DNA of 64,000 nt from Nonomuraea candida (GCF_000725485.1 NZ_JOAG01000029.1:62001-126000), one strand, 5' to 3'. Counted from the first letter of the stretch, positions 27,148 through 36,493 are shown. Program-made: numbers and translations. The notes: generated from the sequence alone by a model not told the origin.

Positions 27148-28443
27148 CTAGCCGGAGATCGAGACGCCGAAGTCGGCGCCCTTGGAAGGCTGGAGCGGCT
27201 GGAGCGTGTCGCTGTTGCGCGGCGCCACCGAGACCCTCCCGTACGGCCGCGCGTCCGGCTGCCCCACGTACAGCTTGTTCCCGCTGAACGCCACCGACCA
27301 GCCGAACAACCCCTCCTCGGCCGTCAGCCTCCGATCCTCGGACGCGTCCTTCCACGAGACGATCCGCACCGCGTCACCGTAGGGGGCGCCGATCGCCAGC
27401 CGGCCGTCGGCGGAGGCGGCCATCGAGAACCCGAACGCCTCCCCGCCCGCCTGCGCCACCTGCCGCACCTGCCGCACCTGCTTCCGCGCGAGATCCAGGA
27501 GCTGCACGTAACCGGGGCCGGGAGCGCCGATGGCGTACCCGGAGCCCTCGGCGTAGGCGATGGCGTATCCGTACCTGTCGCCCGAGGCGGCCGTCGGGGA
27601 GTCCAGCTTGACCGAGGTGATTCTCGCGGCCAGCGCGTCGTCGATGAAGACCACCGAGCCCGAGTCGATCCGGCCCGCCTCGACCTGGCGGCCCGCGCCG
27701 TCGTCGTTCTCGTACGGCACGCCGACGACCAGCCCGTTCCGCGGGCCGAACGCCAGCGACCAGCCGAACTGGTCGCCCACCTCGCCGTTGCCCCGCACGT
27801 CCACGCTCTCCTGGCTGATCCGGCGCAGCTCGCCCGTGCCCTTGCGTACGTAGACGGCGCCCGTGTCAGGAAGCCGGCCTTCGTCCTCGTGGGGCGCGCC
27901 GATCGCGACCAGGTCGCCGCGTGCGGCCAGCGACCAGCCGAAGTGCGCGAACGGCTGCGGCCGGGGCGCGGTCAGGCGCTGCGGGGGCGTCGTGCCGCCG
28001 CCGTGGACGACGTACGCGGCGCCGGCGTCCTCGATGCCGTCCACGTCCGCGTATGGGGCGCCGATCACCAGGTCGGCGCAGGCGTCACCGTCGACCCGTG
28101 CCAGCCGTACGGACCAGCCGAACCCGTCACCCCCGGCCGGGCCGGGCACGGCGACGGGAACGACCTTGCCCGCCGACAGCACGTGCACCGCGCCCTTCTG
28201 ATCGTCCGCGAACGGATCACCCACGGCCACGTCGTCCACACCGTCCCCGTCGAAGTCCGCCCCGCCGGCGCAGGCCCGCCCGGCGGTGGCCTGCGCCTCA
28301 CCCGCGGCACCGGTGACGGCGGTGGCGGTGGCGGCGGTGGCGGTGGCGGCGGTGGCGGTGGCGGCGGTGGTGCTGGCGGCGGTGGTGGTGACGGCGGTGG
28401 CGGTGGCCAGAAGGAGTGCGGCGAGTGCCGGTCCGATCGTCAC
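27148..28443 (-). CDS. Secreted FG-GAP (integrin-like beta-propeller) repeat protein
   Basis: 431 residues. GTG 28443 gives a signal-peptide-like N-terminus (VTIGPALAALLLATATAVTT) that runs into Ala/Thr pentapeptide repeats. About seven FG-GAP blades follow, with signatures ADFDGDGVDDVAVGDPFADD, FGWSV, DLVIGAPYADVDG, LVAIGAPHEDEG, GLVVGVPYENDDGAG and GYAIGAPGPGY. The Asp-rich loops are probable Ca-binding sites. Its start overlaps the kinase stop as GTGA (28440-28443), so the two are translationally coupled. Likely an extracellular partner or ligand-binding element of that kinase (inference). Confidence 0.85.
   Translation of the reverse strand: MTIGPALAALLLATATAVTTTAASTTAATATAATATAATATAVTGAAGEAQATAGRACAGGADFDGDGVDDVAVGDPFADDQKGAVHVLSAGKVVPVAVPGPAGGDGFGWSVRLARVDGDACADLVIGAPYADVDGIEDAGAAYVVHGGGTTPPQRLTAPRPQPFAHFGWSLAARGDLVAIGAPHEDEGRLPDTGAVYVRKGTGELRRISQESVDVRGNGEVGDQFGWSLAFGPRNGLVVGVPYENDDGAGRQVEAGRIDSGSVVFIDDALAARITSVKLDSPTAASGDRYGYAIAYAEGSGYAIGAPGPGYVQLLDLARKQVRQVRQVAQAGGEAFGFSMAASADGRLAIGAPYGDAVRIVSWKDASEDRRLTAEEGLFGWSVAFSGNKLYVGQPDARPYGRVSVAPRNSDTLQPLQPSKGADFGVSISG
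28321..28410. repeat. 15-bp tandem repeat in the start of the FG-GAP gene
   Basis: Six 15-bp units (28321 to 28410); three are identical copies of GGTGGCGGTGGCGGC. On the coding (minus) strand each unit gives five residues such as ATATA. Copy-number changes keep the frame and would lengthen or shorten the segment after the signal peptide. Confidence 0.85.
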
Positions 28444-30335
28444 AGCCGCACCTCGATCTGCTCGCCGTTCTCCAGCAGGTTCGCCGTCATCCGCACCGGT
28501 CTGCGATAGGTCGCCAGGTCGAACACGAACGCGCTGTCCACCCGCCCGCCGGGCAGGATGGCCGGCGGCAGCGTGACGGGGGCCGCGTCGTGCTCCCCGC
28601 CCCTGTCGTCGAGCAGGGTGACCACGGGCTGGATCAGCACCCGCCGCTCCCCGCCCGGATTGATCATCGTCCAGCGGACCACGCAGAGCTGGCCCTTGGC
28701 GGACCTCCGGCCCTCGTACTCCTTCAGCCCGCACTCCGGCGCCGCCGGGACGATCGCGACGGGGTCGTCGAAGGCGCCGCCGAGCGCGAACCTGCGGCCC
28801 ACGTCGTCGGGGACGTTGCCGCCCGGGGGCGCGGACGGGGTGCCGGGCTGCGCGGTGACGGTGGTGTCGCGCTCGGAGTTCACGATCAGCACGGCCACGG
28901 TCACGACGATCGCCAGCACGGCCGCCCCGGCGGCGATGAGCCACCGGGTGCCGGCCGTACGCGTGCCGCCGAGCGTGTCGGGCTCGTCGGCGGGCACCGC
29001 GGGAGAGGTCAGCGCACCCGGCCGCGTCTCGGAGCCCGGCGACATGTCCTGCCGGGTCGGGTGGTCCGGCCGGCGCTCGTCCTGCCGCGTTCCATCCGTG
29101 GGGTCCGTGAGCGGCGGCTTGCCCGTACGGAACAGCCCGCGCAGCCCCGGCCTCTGAGGCGGCTCCTGACCGGGAACCTGCCACCGAGCCAGCTCCTCCT
29201 TGGCCTCCGCCTCCTCCCGCCTGGCCCGCTCCTCCAGAGACCCGCCACCAGAGCTGGCAGAGCCGCCGCCGGAGCCACTGTGAGAACCGCCGGCAGGCCC
29301 GCCACCATTGCCGAGCCCCGGCCGCGCCGCCCCGCCGGGCGATGACCTGCCCGTCGCGTCACTCGGTGGCGGTGTCGTGAACGTGGCGGTGATGTCGGGT
29401 TCGTCCACCACGTTCTGCGGCGGCTCCCAGTCGCCGAGCATCTCGGTGGCGGCGAGGGTCGGCAGGTTGGCCGTCGCGGGCGCGGGCGTACTGCCTCCCA
29501 CCAGGGCGATCAGCAGATCCTGCGCGGAGGGCCGCAGGGCGGGGTCCATGGAGGTGGCGCGCCGTACGAGCTCGTTGAGCGGCGCCGGCAGCGCGCCCAG
29601 GTCGGGGGGCGTGTTCAGGACGCGGTTGGCCAGCGTGATGGGGGCGCCACGGCCGAAGGGGTGCCGCCCGTTGCCCGCGTACGCCACCAGGCAGCCCCAG
29701 GCGAAGATGTCGGCGGCGGGGCTGACGAGCTCGCCGCGCACCTGCTCGGGAGCCCACCACCCCGGGCTGCCCAGCAGCTCGCCGGAGAGCGTGAAGCCGG
29801 TCTCGCGGTCGAGCGCCCGGGCGATGCCGAAGTCGATCACCCGTGGCCCGGACAGGGAGAGGATCACGTTCGCCGGCTTCAGGTCACGATGCACCAGCCC
29901 CGCCACGTGGATCGCGGCCAGCGCGGCCGCGACCCCCAGCGCGACCCCGTGTAACGGCCCCGGATCCAGCGCCCCGTGGGTCGTGATCTGTTCCGACAGG
30001 GGGGTGCCCGCGATGTACTCGGTCACCATGTACGGGCGCCCGTCCCGGGTGTTGCCGTTGTCCAGGACCTGGGCCGTACAGAACGACGCCGCCCGGCGGG
30101 CGTTGTCGACCTCCGCGTGGAACCTGGCGGCGAAACCCTCCTGATTGGCGAACTCGGCCTTGACCACCTTCAGCGCGACGAAACGCCCCGTCGGGGCCCG
30201 CGCGAGGAACACGGTCCCCATCCCGCCCTCACCGAGCCGGCCCAGCAGCCGGTACGGGCCGATCTCCCGCAGGTCGGTCGGCCGGAGGGGCGCGGCGCCC
30301 GTTGGCTCCATGAGGGAAGTCCCTTCCTGTTCCAC
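28440..30335 (-). CDS. Membrane Ser/Thr protein kinase (PknB-like)
   Basis: 631 residues. The kinase domain (about 27-285) is complete: GRLGEGGMGTVF (P-loop), VALKVV (Lys), HRDLKPANV, VIDFGIA (DFG) and WWAPEQV (APE). A long Pro/Gly/Ser-rich, charged juxtamembrane linker includes an Arg/Glu helix (LEERARREEAEAKEELARW). One TM helix (about 464-485) leads to an extracellular domain of about 140 residues with two cysteines and an Ig-like beta pattern. GTG 30335 (GGAGAGG) is used; ATG 30311 with GGAAGGG is an alternative. Coupled to the FG-GAP gene. Confidence 0.92.
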   Translation of the reverse strand: MEQEGTSLMEPTGAAPLRPTDLREIGPYRLLGRLGEGGMGTVFLARAPTGRFVALKVVKAEFANQEGFAARFHAEVDNARRAASFCTAQVLDNGNTRDGRPYMVTEYIAGTPLSEQITTHGALDPGPLHGVALGVAAALAAIHVAGLVHRDLKPANVILSLSGPRVIDFGIARALDRETGFTLSGELLGSPGWWAPEQVRGELVSPAADIFAWGCLVAYAGNGRHPFGRGAPITLANRVLNTPPDLGALPAPLNELVRRATSMDPALRPSAQDLLIALVGGSTPAPATANLPTLAATEMLGDWEPPQNVVDEPDITATFTTPPPSDATGRSSPGGAARPGLGNGGGPAGGSHSGSGGGSASSGGGSLEERARREEAEAKEELARWQVPGQEPPQRPGLRGLFRTGKPPLTDPTDGTRQDERRPDHPTRQDMSPGSETRPGALTSPAVPADEPDTLGGTRTAGTRWLIAAGAAVLAIVVTVAVLIVNSERDTTVTAQPGTPSAPPGGNVPDDVGRRFALGGAFDDPVAIVPAAPECGLKEYEGRRSAKGQLCVVRWTMINPGGERRVLIQPVVTLLDDRGGEHDAAPVTLPPAILPGGRVDSAFVFDLATYRRPVRMTANLLENGEQIEVRL

Positions 30336-30399
30336 GCCATCCTCTCCTTAGGTCTCCCCATCCGCCATCGCACGTAGTTCGATGCGGGAGACTGGTTGG

Positions 30400-31242
30400 A
30401 TGATGAGGCTGTTGGGCCCTGCAGAAATACGTAATTTGGCAGACAGGCTAGATCTTCGTCCGACAAAAAAACTTGGCCAGAACTTCGTGATCGACGCGGG
30501 CACCGTCCGGCGCATCGTCCGTGTGGCGGATCTGTCCCCCGATGACGTGGTCATCGAGGTGGGCCCCGGCCTCGGCTCGCTCACCCTCGCCCTGCTGCCG
30601 TCGGCCGCCCACGTGGTCGCCGTCGAGATCGACCCGGTGCTGGCCAGGCAACTCCCCATCACGGTGGCCGACCGCGACGCCGCCGACCGGCTCACGGTCG
30701 TCAACGCCGACGCGATGAAGATCACCCTCGACGACCTGTGCGGCCACGTCCCCACCGCCCTGGTGGCCAACCTGCCGTACAACGTGGCCGTCCCCGTGGT
30801 GCTGCACCTCCTTGAGGTCCTGCCGTCGCTGCGCAAGGGCCTGGTCATGGTGCAGTCGGAGGTGGCCGACCGGCTCGCCGCCGGTCCCGGCTCGAAGGTG
30901 TACGGCGTGCCGTCGGTCAAGGCCGCCTGGTACGCCGACGTACGCCGGGCGGGCCCCGTGGGCCGTACGGTCTTCTGGCCCGTCCCCAACGTCGACTCGG
31001 GCCTCGTCTCCCTCGTCCGCCGCGACCCGCCGGAGACGACGGCGTCGCGCGAGGAGGTGTTCGCGGTGGTGGACGCCGCCTTCGCCCAGCGCCGCAAGAC
31101 CCTGCGAGCGGCCCTGTCCTCCTGGGCCGGCAGCCCCGCCGACGCCGAACGCGCCCTGCGCGCCGCCGGGGTGGACCCTTCGGCGAGAGGCGAACAACTC
31201 GACATCCACGCCTTCGCCCGCATAGCCGAACTCAAACCCTGA
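30400..31242 (+). CDS. rsmA: 16S rRNA dimethyladenosine transferase
   Basis: 280 residues (KsgA). Dimethylates A1518/A1519 of 16S rRNA in late 30S assembly. Motifs: [14 protein letters not shown] loop [12 protein letters not shown], and catalytic NLPYN. C-terminal [15 protein letters not shown] is typical. ATG 30400 lies 10 nt after GGGAG; ATG 30382 is an alternative. Normally next to rpf; here the kinase/FG-GAP pair intervenes on the other strand. Confidence 0.95.
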   Translation: MMRLLGPAEIRNLADRLDLRPTKKLGQNFVIDAGTVRRIVRVADLSPDDVVIEVGPGLGSLTLALLPSAAHVVAVEIDPVLARQLPITVADRDAADRLTVVNADAMKITLDDLCGHVPTALVANLPYNVAVPVVLHLLEVLPSLRKGLVMVQSEVADRLAAGPGSKVYGVPSVKAAWYADVRRAGPVGRTVFWPVPNVDSGLVSLVRRDPPETTASREEVFAVVDAAFAQRRKTLRAALSSWAGSPADAERALRAAGVDPSARGEQLDIHAFARIAELKP

Positions 31243-31429
31243 ACACCGCCGCGGGGAGGCCGGGCCGCTGATTTCAACACCAGGACCGGACGAACCAGGA
31301 CACCACGCCGCCGCCTCGAACCAAGCCCTTCCCGCACCACCTTTTCCACAGAACCGCGTTCGGCCCAACCCCACCCCCTCCCGCCGGCAGATCCTGGCCT
31401 CCCACCGATCCGCAGCACCGGGAGGCACG

Positions 31430-32068
31430 ATGTCCAAGCTCCTTCTCTTCCCTCGCCCCGCCCGCGCCGCAGGGCTCCTGACGGCCGTCATCACGGCCTT
31501 GCTCACCATTACGGCCTTGCTCACCATCGCGGCCATGTCGGCCACCGCCGCCCAGGCCGCCACACCTCCACGACCATCACGCCTCCTGTCCAGCATGTCG
31601 GGCCTGTCCGGGCTGGCTGGGCTGGCCGAGCTGTCCGGCAAGGGCAAGAAGGTGCTCACAAGAGGCCAGATCGCCGCCGCGGCCGCCCTGACCCAGTTGG
31701 GCGTGCCGTTCTCCTGGGGCGCAGGCTCGCCGAAGGGCCCGACCCTCGGCAAAGGCAGAGGTTCGTCCACCAGAGGCTTCGACTGCAGCGGCCTGACCCT
31801 CTACGCCTGGTCCAGAGCCGGCATAAGACTGAGCCACTACACGGGCGCCCAGTTCCGCCAGGGCCGCAGAGTCCCCATCGGCTCCCGTCGCACCGGCGAC
31901 CTGCTCTTCTTCGGCGGCGGCACGGGCGACCCCACCCACGTGGCCATCTTCCTGACCGGAGGCCTGATGATCCACGCCCCGAAGACGGGCGACGTGGTGA
32001 AGACGACGAACTTCCTCGGCGTCCCCTACTACCGCGCCACCTACCGAGGCGCCATCCGCCCGGCCTGA
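31430..32068 (+). CDS. Secreted NlpC/P60 peptidoglycan endopeptidase
   Basis: 212 residues. A long Sec signal peptide (two repeats of ALLTITALLTIAA; cleavage near AQAATPP, about 44) precedes a short linker and the NlpC/P60 domain: catalytic Cys in GFDCSGLTLYAW, His in DPTHVAIFLTGG and third polar residue His in MIHAPKTG. It would cut stem peptides of the cell wall. Position between rsmA and ispE near an Rpf gene suggests a cell-wall remodelling role. Confidence 0.88.
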   Translation: MSKLLLFPRPARAAGLLTAVITALLTITALLTIAAMSATAAQAATPPRPSRLLSSMSGLSGLAGLAELSGKGKKVLTRGQIAAAAALTQLGVPFSWGAGSPKGPTLGKGRGSSTRGFDCSGLTLYAWSRAGIRLSHYTGAQFRQGRRVPIGSRRTGDLLFFGGGTGDPTHVAIFLTGGLMIHAPKTGDVVKTTNFLGVPYYRATYRGAIRPA

Positions 32069-32083
32069 CTCGCCCTGCCGACG

Positions 32084-32179
32084 GTCGGGCGCGAACACCC
32101 GCTCGGCGGGGCGGCCGGGCGCGAGCACCTGCTTGGTCGGATGGTCCGGCGTGGACACTCGCTTATCCGGGCAGGTCCG
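32084..32179. repeat. 30-bp degenerate tandem repeat in the 350-bp gap before ispE
   Basis: Three units start at 32084, 32114 and 32144 (pattern G-TC/CC-GGGCGCG-A/G-ACACCCGCT). They are diverged from each other. The rest of the gap (to 32418) has lower GC and probably holds the ispE promoter; no gene seen. Confidence 0.6.
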
Positions 32180-32418
32180 GTGAGGGGCAGCGGTGCTCGT
32201 CGGCCGGCATCGGCAGCACGTCAAATCCGCGAATAGTCGAATGACCGGAAAACCTCACGATCAGTCACCATCGGACGAACCTCACCAAATCTGACTCTCC
32301 GTGTTGAGGAAATGACAGTCCTGCAGTTCATCTTTCAAGAACCGCATGTCAGGGCGGCGAGCCCGGATAACATCGAGTGTCCTTGACCCCGGCAAGTGAT
32401 GAGAGTGGCAGAAGATCG

Positions 32419-33321
32419 ATGAGTTCGGTGACCGTACGTGTGCCCGCGAAGGTCAACGTGCAGCTTTCTGTCGGCCCGCTCAGGGAAGATGGCTACCACG
32501 ACCTGGTCAACGTCTTCCACGCAGTATCGATCTTCGATGAGGTGGTGGCGAAGGAGTCGGAGTCGATCACCGTACAGGTGGATGGCAAGTGGTCCGACCA
32601 GGTGCCGACCGACGACGGCAACCTGGCGATCCGGGCCGCTCGCGCGCTCGCCAAGCACGCGGGCCGCACCTATGGCGCCGACCTGGTCATCCAGAAGGCC
32701 ATCCCCGTGGCGGGCGGCATGGCGGGCGGCAGCGCCGACGCCGCCGGGGCGCTGGTGGCCTGCAACGAGCTGTGGGGTCTGGGGCTGCCCGTCGAGGACC
32801 TGATGGAGATCGCGGGCGACCTCGGCAGCGACGTGCCGTTCTCCCTGATCGGTGGCACGGCCGTCGGCATCGGGCGCGGTGAGCAGCTGAGCGAGCTGCC
32901 CACCGGGGGCACGTTCCACTGGGTGTTCGCGCTGGCCGACGGCGGCCTCTCGACGGCCAGCGTGTACGCCGAGTGCGACCGCCTGCGCGAGGCGTCCGGC
33001 GTCCAGGTGCCCTGGCCCCAGCTGAACGACTCCCTGATGGAGGCCCTCGGCACCGGCGACGCCTACGCCCTCGGCTCCCACCTGAGCAACGACCTGCAGG
33101 CCGCCGCGCTCAGCCTCCGCCCCGAACTGGCCCTCACCCTCGACGCGGGCCGCCAGCACGGAGCCTTGGGCGCCATCGTCTCCGGCTCGGGCCCCACCTG
33201 CGCCTTCCTGGCCATCGACGCCACCCACGCCCGCGACCTCGCGGAGAGCCTGACCACGACGGGCGCCGCCCACACCGCGGTCGCCGCCCACGGCCCCGTC
33301 CACGGCGCCACCCTGGTCTGA
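32419..33321 (+). CDS. ispE: 4-diphosphocytidyl-2-C-methyl-D-erythritol kinase
   Basis: 300-residue GHMP kinase of the MEP isoprenoid pathway. Features are VRVPAKVNVQLSVGPLREDGYHDL at the N-terminus, the ATP loop PVAGGMAGGSADAAGAL (about 97-113), and IVSGSGPTCAFLA near the C-terminus. ATG 32419 is used because the family starts just before TVRVPAKVN; an upstream in-frame ATG at 32377 adds 14 unrelated residues. Closes the metG-ispE neighbourhood. Confidence 0.94.
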   Translation: MSSVTVRVPAKVNVQLSVGPLREDGYHDLVNVFHAVSIFDEVVAKESESITVQVDGKWSDQVPTDDGNLAIRAARALAKHAGRTYGADLVIQKAIPVAGGMAGGSADAAGALVACNELWGLGLPVEDLMEIAGDLGSDVPFSLIGGTAVGIGRGEQLSELPTGGTFHWVFALADGGLSTASVYAECDRLREASGVQVPWPQLNDSLMEALGTGDAYALGSHLSNDLQAAALSLRPELALTLDAGRQHGALGAIVSGSGPTCAFLAIDATHARDLAESLTTTGAAHTAVAAHGPVHGATLV

Positions 33322-33401
33322 CCCCTGGTCCGATCCACCCCCATCCGGCATCACGCAGCCTTCGAGCGGCCTCGGGGCCCGCGTGGTGCCGGTGCGGCGC
33401 C

Positions 33402-33523
33402 GGGCCCGAGCCGCTTCCCGGCCGCTCTGGGTTGTGCCGGGCCGGAGCCGTTTCCCGGCCGCTCCGGGTTGTGCCGGGCCGGAGCCGTTTCCCGGCCGCT
33501 CCGGGTTGTGCCGGGACCGGCTC
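33402..33523. repeat. 37-bp tandem repeat before the ABC-F gene
   Basis: Units start at 33429, 33466 and 33503 (core GGGTTGTGCCGGGCCGGAGC), with a partial diverged copy before 33429. They occupy much of the 374-bp gap between ispE and the ABC-F gene; no gene is seen in it. Confidence 0.75.
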
Positions 33524-33695
33524 CGAGCGGGCCGGGACGCGTGCGACTCGGCTTCCCGGGGGCGACATCTGGCGGGCTGGTCCCGGCTGTGGACGGGGTC
33601 ACCGTGGGGGTGCTCTTCATGGGGCGGCCGTGTTCTGCCGGGACGGGGGTTGTGACGGCGGGGAGGTGGGCGGGAGCCGATACCCTGGGGAGGCC

Positions 33696-35588
33696 ATGAA
33701 TCTGGTCAATCTTGAGTCGGTTTCCCACGCGTACGGTCCCAAGCCGCTCCTCAGTGACGTCTCCCTCGGGCTGGAGGCCGGTGATCGCATCGGCGTCGTC
33801 GGCCGCAACGGGGGCGGCAAGACGACGTTGCTGTCCGTGCTGGCGGGCACCGTACGCCCCGACAGCGGCCGCGTCACCCACAACCGCGGCCTCCGGGTCG
33901 GGTTCCTGTCCCAGCAGGACACGCTCGACCCGGCGGCCACCGTCAGCGAGCTCGTCCTGGGCGGGCTGGCCGAGCACGAGTGGGCGGGGAACCAGCGCGT
34001 ACGCGAGATCCTCGCCAACCTCATCGGCGACCTCGACCTCGACGCCAGGTCGGCGGACCTGTCGGGCGGGGAGCGCAGGCGTACGGCGCTGGCCAGGCTG
34101 CTCATCGACGACCACGACCTGATCATGCTGGACGAGCCCACGAACCACCTCGACATCGAGGCCATCGCGTGGCTGGCCGGGCACCTGTCGAGCCGGAAGA
34201 GCGCGCTGGTGGTCGTGACCCACGACCGGTGGTTCCTCGACGCCGTCTCCACCCGCACCTGGGAGGTCGTGGACGGCCGGGTCGAGCGCTACGAGGGCGG
34301 TTACGCGGCATACGTGCTGGCCAAGGCCGAGCGCGCGCGCATCGCCCAGGCCGCCGAGGAGCGCCGCCAGAACCTCATGCGCAAGGAGATCGCCTGGCTG
34401 CGGCGCGGCCCGCCCGCCCGTACGTCGAAGCCGAAGTTCCGCATCGATGCCGCCCAGGCCCTGATCGCGAACGAGCCACCGCCGCGCGAGACCGTCGAGC
34501 TGATGCGCTTCGCCGCGGCCAGGCTCGGCAAGACCGTCTACGACCTGGAGGACGTCACCCTGCACGCGGGCGGTCCCGGCACGGGCCCGCTGGTGCTCGA
34601 CCACCTGACGTGGCAGTTCGGCCCGGGTGACCGGATCGGGCTGATCGGCGTGAACGGGTCGGGCAAGTCCTCGGTGCTGCGGCTGCTCGCCGACTCGATC
34701 AAGCCCGACTCGGGCCGGGTGATCCGCGGCAAGACCGTCCGCCTGGCGCACCTGTCGCAGGAGCTGGCCGAGCTCGACCCGACGCGGCGGGTGCTGGAGT
34801 CGGTGGAGGAGGTGCGCAAGTACCTCCAGCTCGGCAAGCGCGAGTGGACCGCCTCCCAGCTGCTCGAACGCCTCGGCTTCCGCGGCGAGGCGCAGTGGAA
34901 GGTGATCGGCGACCTGTCGGGCGGCGAGCGGCGGCGGTTGCAGCTGCTCCGGCTGCTGATGGACGACCCCAACGTCCTGCTGCTCGACGAGCCGACCAAC
35001 GACCTCGACATCGAGACGCTCAACGAGCTGGAAGACCTGCTGGACGGCTGGCCGGGCACGCTGATCCTGGTGAGCCACGACCGCTACTTCCTGGAGCGGG
35101 TCACCGACCGGTGCGTGGCGCTGCTCGGCGACGGCAAGCTCTCGCTGCTGCCCGGCGGGGTGGACGAATACCTCGAACGGCGTGCGGCGGGCACGGCGGT
35201 CACCGCCCGTCTCGGCGCCGGCGCTCCGGCGTCCGGCCGCCCCGGCGACGGGGCCGCCGCGTCCGGGCGTCCCGGTGGTGGCGCGGAGGGCGTGGGCGTC
35301 GCGGCGTCCGGACCAGCCGGTACGCCGACCGCGCCCGCGTCCGGGCCGGCCCAGGGCGGCGGGTTGTCGGCCAAGGAGGAACGCGAACTCCGCAAGGAGC
35401 TCAACCGCCTGGAACGCCAGCTCGACAAGCTCAGCGACCAGGAGTCCCGGCTCCACGCGGCCATGGCAGAGGCGGCCAGCGACTACGCCAAGCTGGGGTC
35501 GCTCGACGCCCAGCTACGCGAGATCACGGCCCAGAAGGACACCATCGAGGCCGAGTGGCTGGAGGTCGCCGACCGCCTCGGCGAGTGA
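33696..35588 (+). CDS. ABC-F ATPase (Uup-like)
   Basis: 630 residues, two ABC domains in one chain and no membrane segment. Walker A motifs GRNGGGKTT (about 40) and GVNGSGKSS (about 318); signatures LSGGERRR in both halves; Walker B MLDEPTNHLD and LLDEPTNDLD. The inter-domain linker (about 205-270) is the ribosome-contacting arm in this class. A Gly/Ala/Ser/Pro-rich stretch (about 505-555) leads to a C-terminal coiled coil (LSAKEERELRKELNRLERQ), as in Uup. ABC-F proteins act on ribosomes or, for Uup, in DNA or ribosome maintenance. ATG 33696 follows GGGGAGG. Confidence 0.9.
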   Translation: MNLVNLESVSHAYGPKPLLSDVSLGLEAGDRIGVVGRNGGGKTTLLSVLAGTVRPDSGRVTHNRGLRVGFLSQQDTLDPAATVSELVLGGLAEHEWAGNQRVREILANLIGDLDLDARSADLSGGERRRTALARLLIDDHDLIMLDEPTNHLDIEAIAWLAGHLSSRKSALVVVTHDRWFLDAVSTRTWEVVDGRVERYEGGYAAYVLAKAERARIAQAAEERRQNLMRKEIAWLRRGPPARTSKPKFRIDAAQALIANEPPPRETVELMRFAAARLGKTVYDLEDVTLHAGGPGTGPLVLDHLTWQFGPGDRIGLIGVNGSGKSSVLRLLADSIKPDSGRVIRGKTVRLAHLSQELAELDPTRRVLESVEEVRKYLQLGKREWTASQLLERLGFRGEAQWKVIGDLSGGERRRLQLLRLLMDDPNVLLLDEPTNDLDIETLNELEDLLDGWPGTLILVSHDRYFLERVTDRCVALLGDGKLSLLPGGVDEYLERRAAGTAVTARLGAGAPASGRPGDGAAASGRPGGGAEGVGVAASGPAGTPTAPASGPAQGGGLSAKEERELRKELNRLERQLDKLSDQESRLHAAMAEAASDYAKLGSLDAQLREITAQKDTIEAEWLEVADRLGE

Positions 35589-35725
35589 CCCCACCCCACG
35601 ACGCCCCGATCCGCCACGACACCACGGGTACGACGGCCGTCCGCCGAGCGAGCGGACGGCCGTCGGCGCAAGCAGAGCCTGCTGAAACGGACAGAACCGA
35701 CCGATGTGGACCCGGTCGCCCTCCA

Positions 35726-35844
35726 GGCAGGGAGCCGCTCCGGGCAGGGAGCCGCTCCGGGCAGGGAGCCGCTCCGGGCAGGGAGCCGGCCCGGGCAGGG
35801 AGCCGGCCCGGGCAGGGAGCCGGCTCGGGCGGAGGAGCCGGCCC
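35726..35844. repeat. 17-bp tandem repeat after the ABC-F gene
   Basis: Six units of GGCAGGGAGCCGCTCCG start every 17 bp from 35726 to 35811, the later ones with GGCCC in place of GCTCC, then a decayed seventh. Located in the 341-bp gap before the convergent MarR gene; the gap shows no gene. Confidence 0.85.
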
Positions 35845-35929
35845 GGGCGCGGAAGTCGCCCCCGCGCAGGGAAAGTCGTCCCAGGTGGGAAAAGTTGGTT
35901 GATGTGGGAAGGGAAGGGGAGGAGCAGGG

Positions 35930-36436
35930 TCAGAGCGGGGAGTCGAAGGGGGCGAGGAGCGTGCGGAGGAGTGAGGCCAGGGCCCGCTGGTCCGCGCCCC
36001 CCAGCCCCGACAACAGCTCCCGCTCCCGCCGCAACAGGTCGGCGAAGGCCGCGTCCACCCGGGCCAGCCCCGTCTCCGTCAGCGACACCAGCACCCCCCG
36101 CCGGTCCTCCGGGTCGGGTCGCCGGCGCACCAGCCCCGCCTGGGCCAGCCGGTCGATGCGGTTGGTCATGGTGCCAGAGGTCACCAGCGTGGCCCGCAGC
36201 AGGGCTCCGGGGCTGAGTTCGTACGGCTTGCCGGCCCGCCGCAGCGCGGTCAGCACGTCGAACTCCCAGGGCTCCAGATCGTGTTCGGCGAACGCCGCCC
36301 GCCGCGCCCGGTCGAGATGCTTGGCCAGTCGTGACACCCTGGAGAGCACCTGGAGCGGCTCGACGTCGAGGTCGGGGCGCTCAGCTCGCCAAGCCGCGAC
36401 GAGGCGGTCCACCTCGTCTCTAGCATCCTCCGTCAT
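35930..36436 (-). CDS. MarR-family transcriptional regulator
   Basis: 168 residues. The winged-helix core is clear: LEPWEFDVLTALRRAG, SPGALLRATLVTSGTMTNRIDRL (recognition region) and the wing RRPDPEDRRGVLVSLTETG. The dimerisation helices lie at both ends. Start ATG 36436. Divergent from the tam gene with a strong dyad in the shared promoter region, so it probably represses that gene. Confidence 0.9.
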   Translation of the reverse strand: MTEDARDEVDRLVAAWRAERPDLDVEPLQVLSRVSRLAKHLDRARRAAFAEHDLEPWEFDVLTALRRAGKPYELSPGALLRATLVTSGTMTNRIDRLAQAGLVRRRPDPEDRRGVLVSLTETGLARVDAAFADLLRRERELLSGLGGADQRALASLLRTLLAPFDSPL

Positions 36437-36455
36437 GACACAAGAGTGTACTGTC

Positions 36456-36485
36456 TTGACATCGAGATATCTCTCTCGATATCAA
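36456..36485 (+). promoter_or_regulatory. tam promoter with embedded MarR-type operator
   Basis: -35 TTGACA (36456-36461) and -10 TATCAA (36480-36485) are 18 bp apart. The sequence between and overlapping them is a 20-bp dyad, ATCGAGA-TATCTC-TCTCGAT (36461-36480). A related half-site TCGAGAGATAT follows at 36498. Transcription would start near 36493, at the ATG itself, implying a leaderless mRNA. A bound MarR dimer would cover the promoter. Confidence 0.65.
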
Positions 36486-36493
36486 TTATCTTT

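Noticed and set aside
27066..28509. Continuation of the Rpf frame as a true C-terminal domain
   Set aside because: It is exactly antisense to the well-supported FG-GAP gene and has the Arg/Pro/Gly composition of shadow frames.
28444..29184. N-terminal extension of the FG-GAP frame
   Set aside because: Antisense-like Arg/Ala/Gly sequence overlapping the kinase gene in another frame. GTG 28443 gives a signal peptide and a 4-nt coupling overlap.
31243..31429. Riboswitch (ydaO/c-di-AMP type) before the NlpC/P60 gene
   Set aside because: Such riboswitches often precede wall hydrolases in actinobacteria, but I could not find the conserved core sequence or paired helices.
35726..35844. Possible CRISPR-like array
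   Set aside because: The 17-bp units are directly adjacent without unique spacers, and there are no cas genes. The other arrays fail for the same reason.
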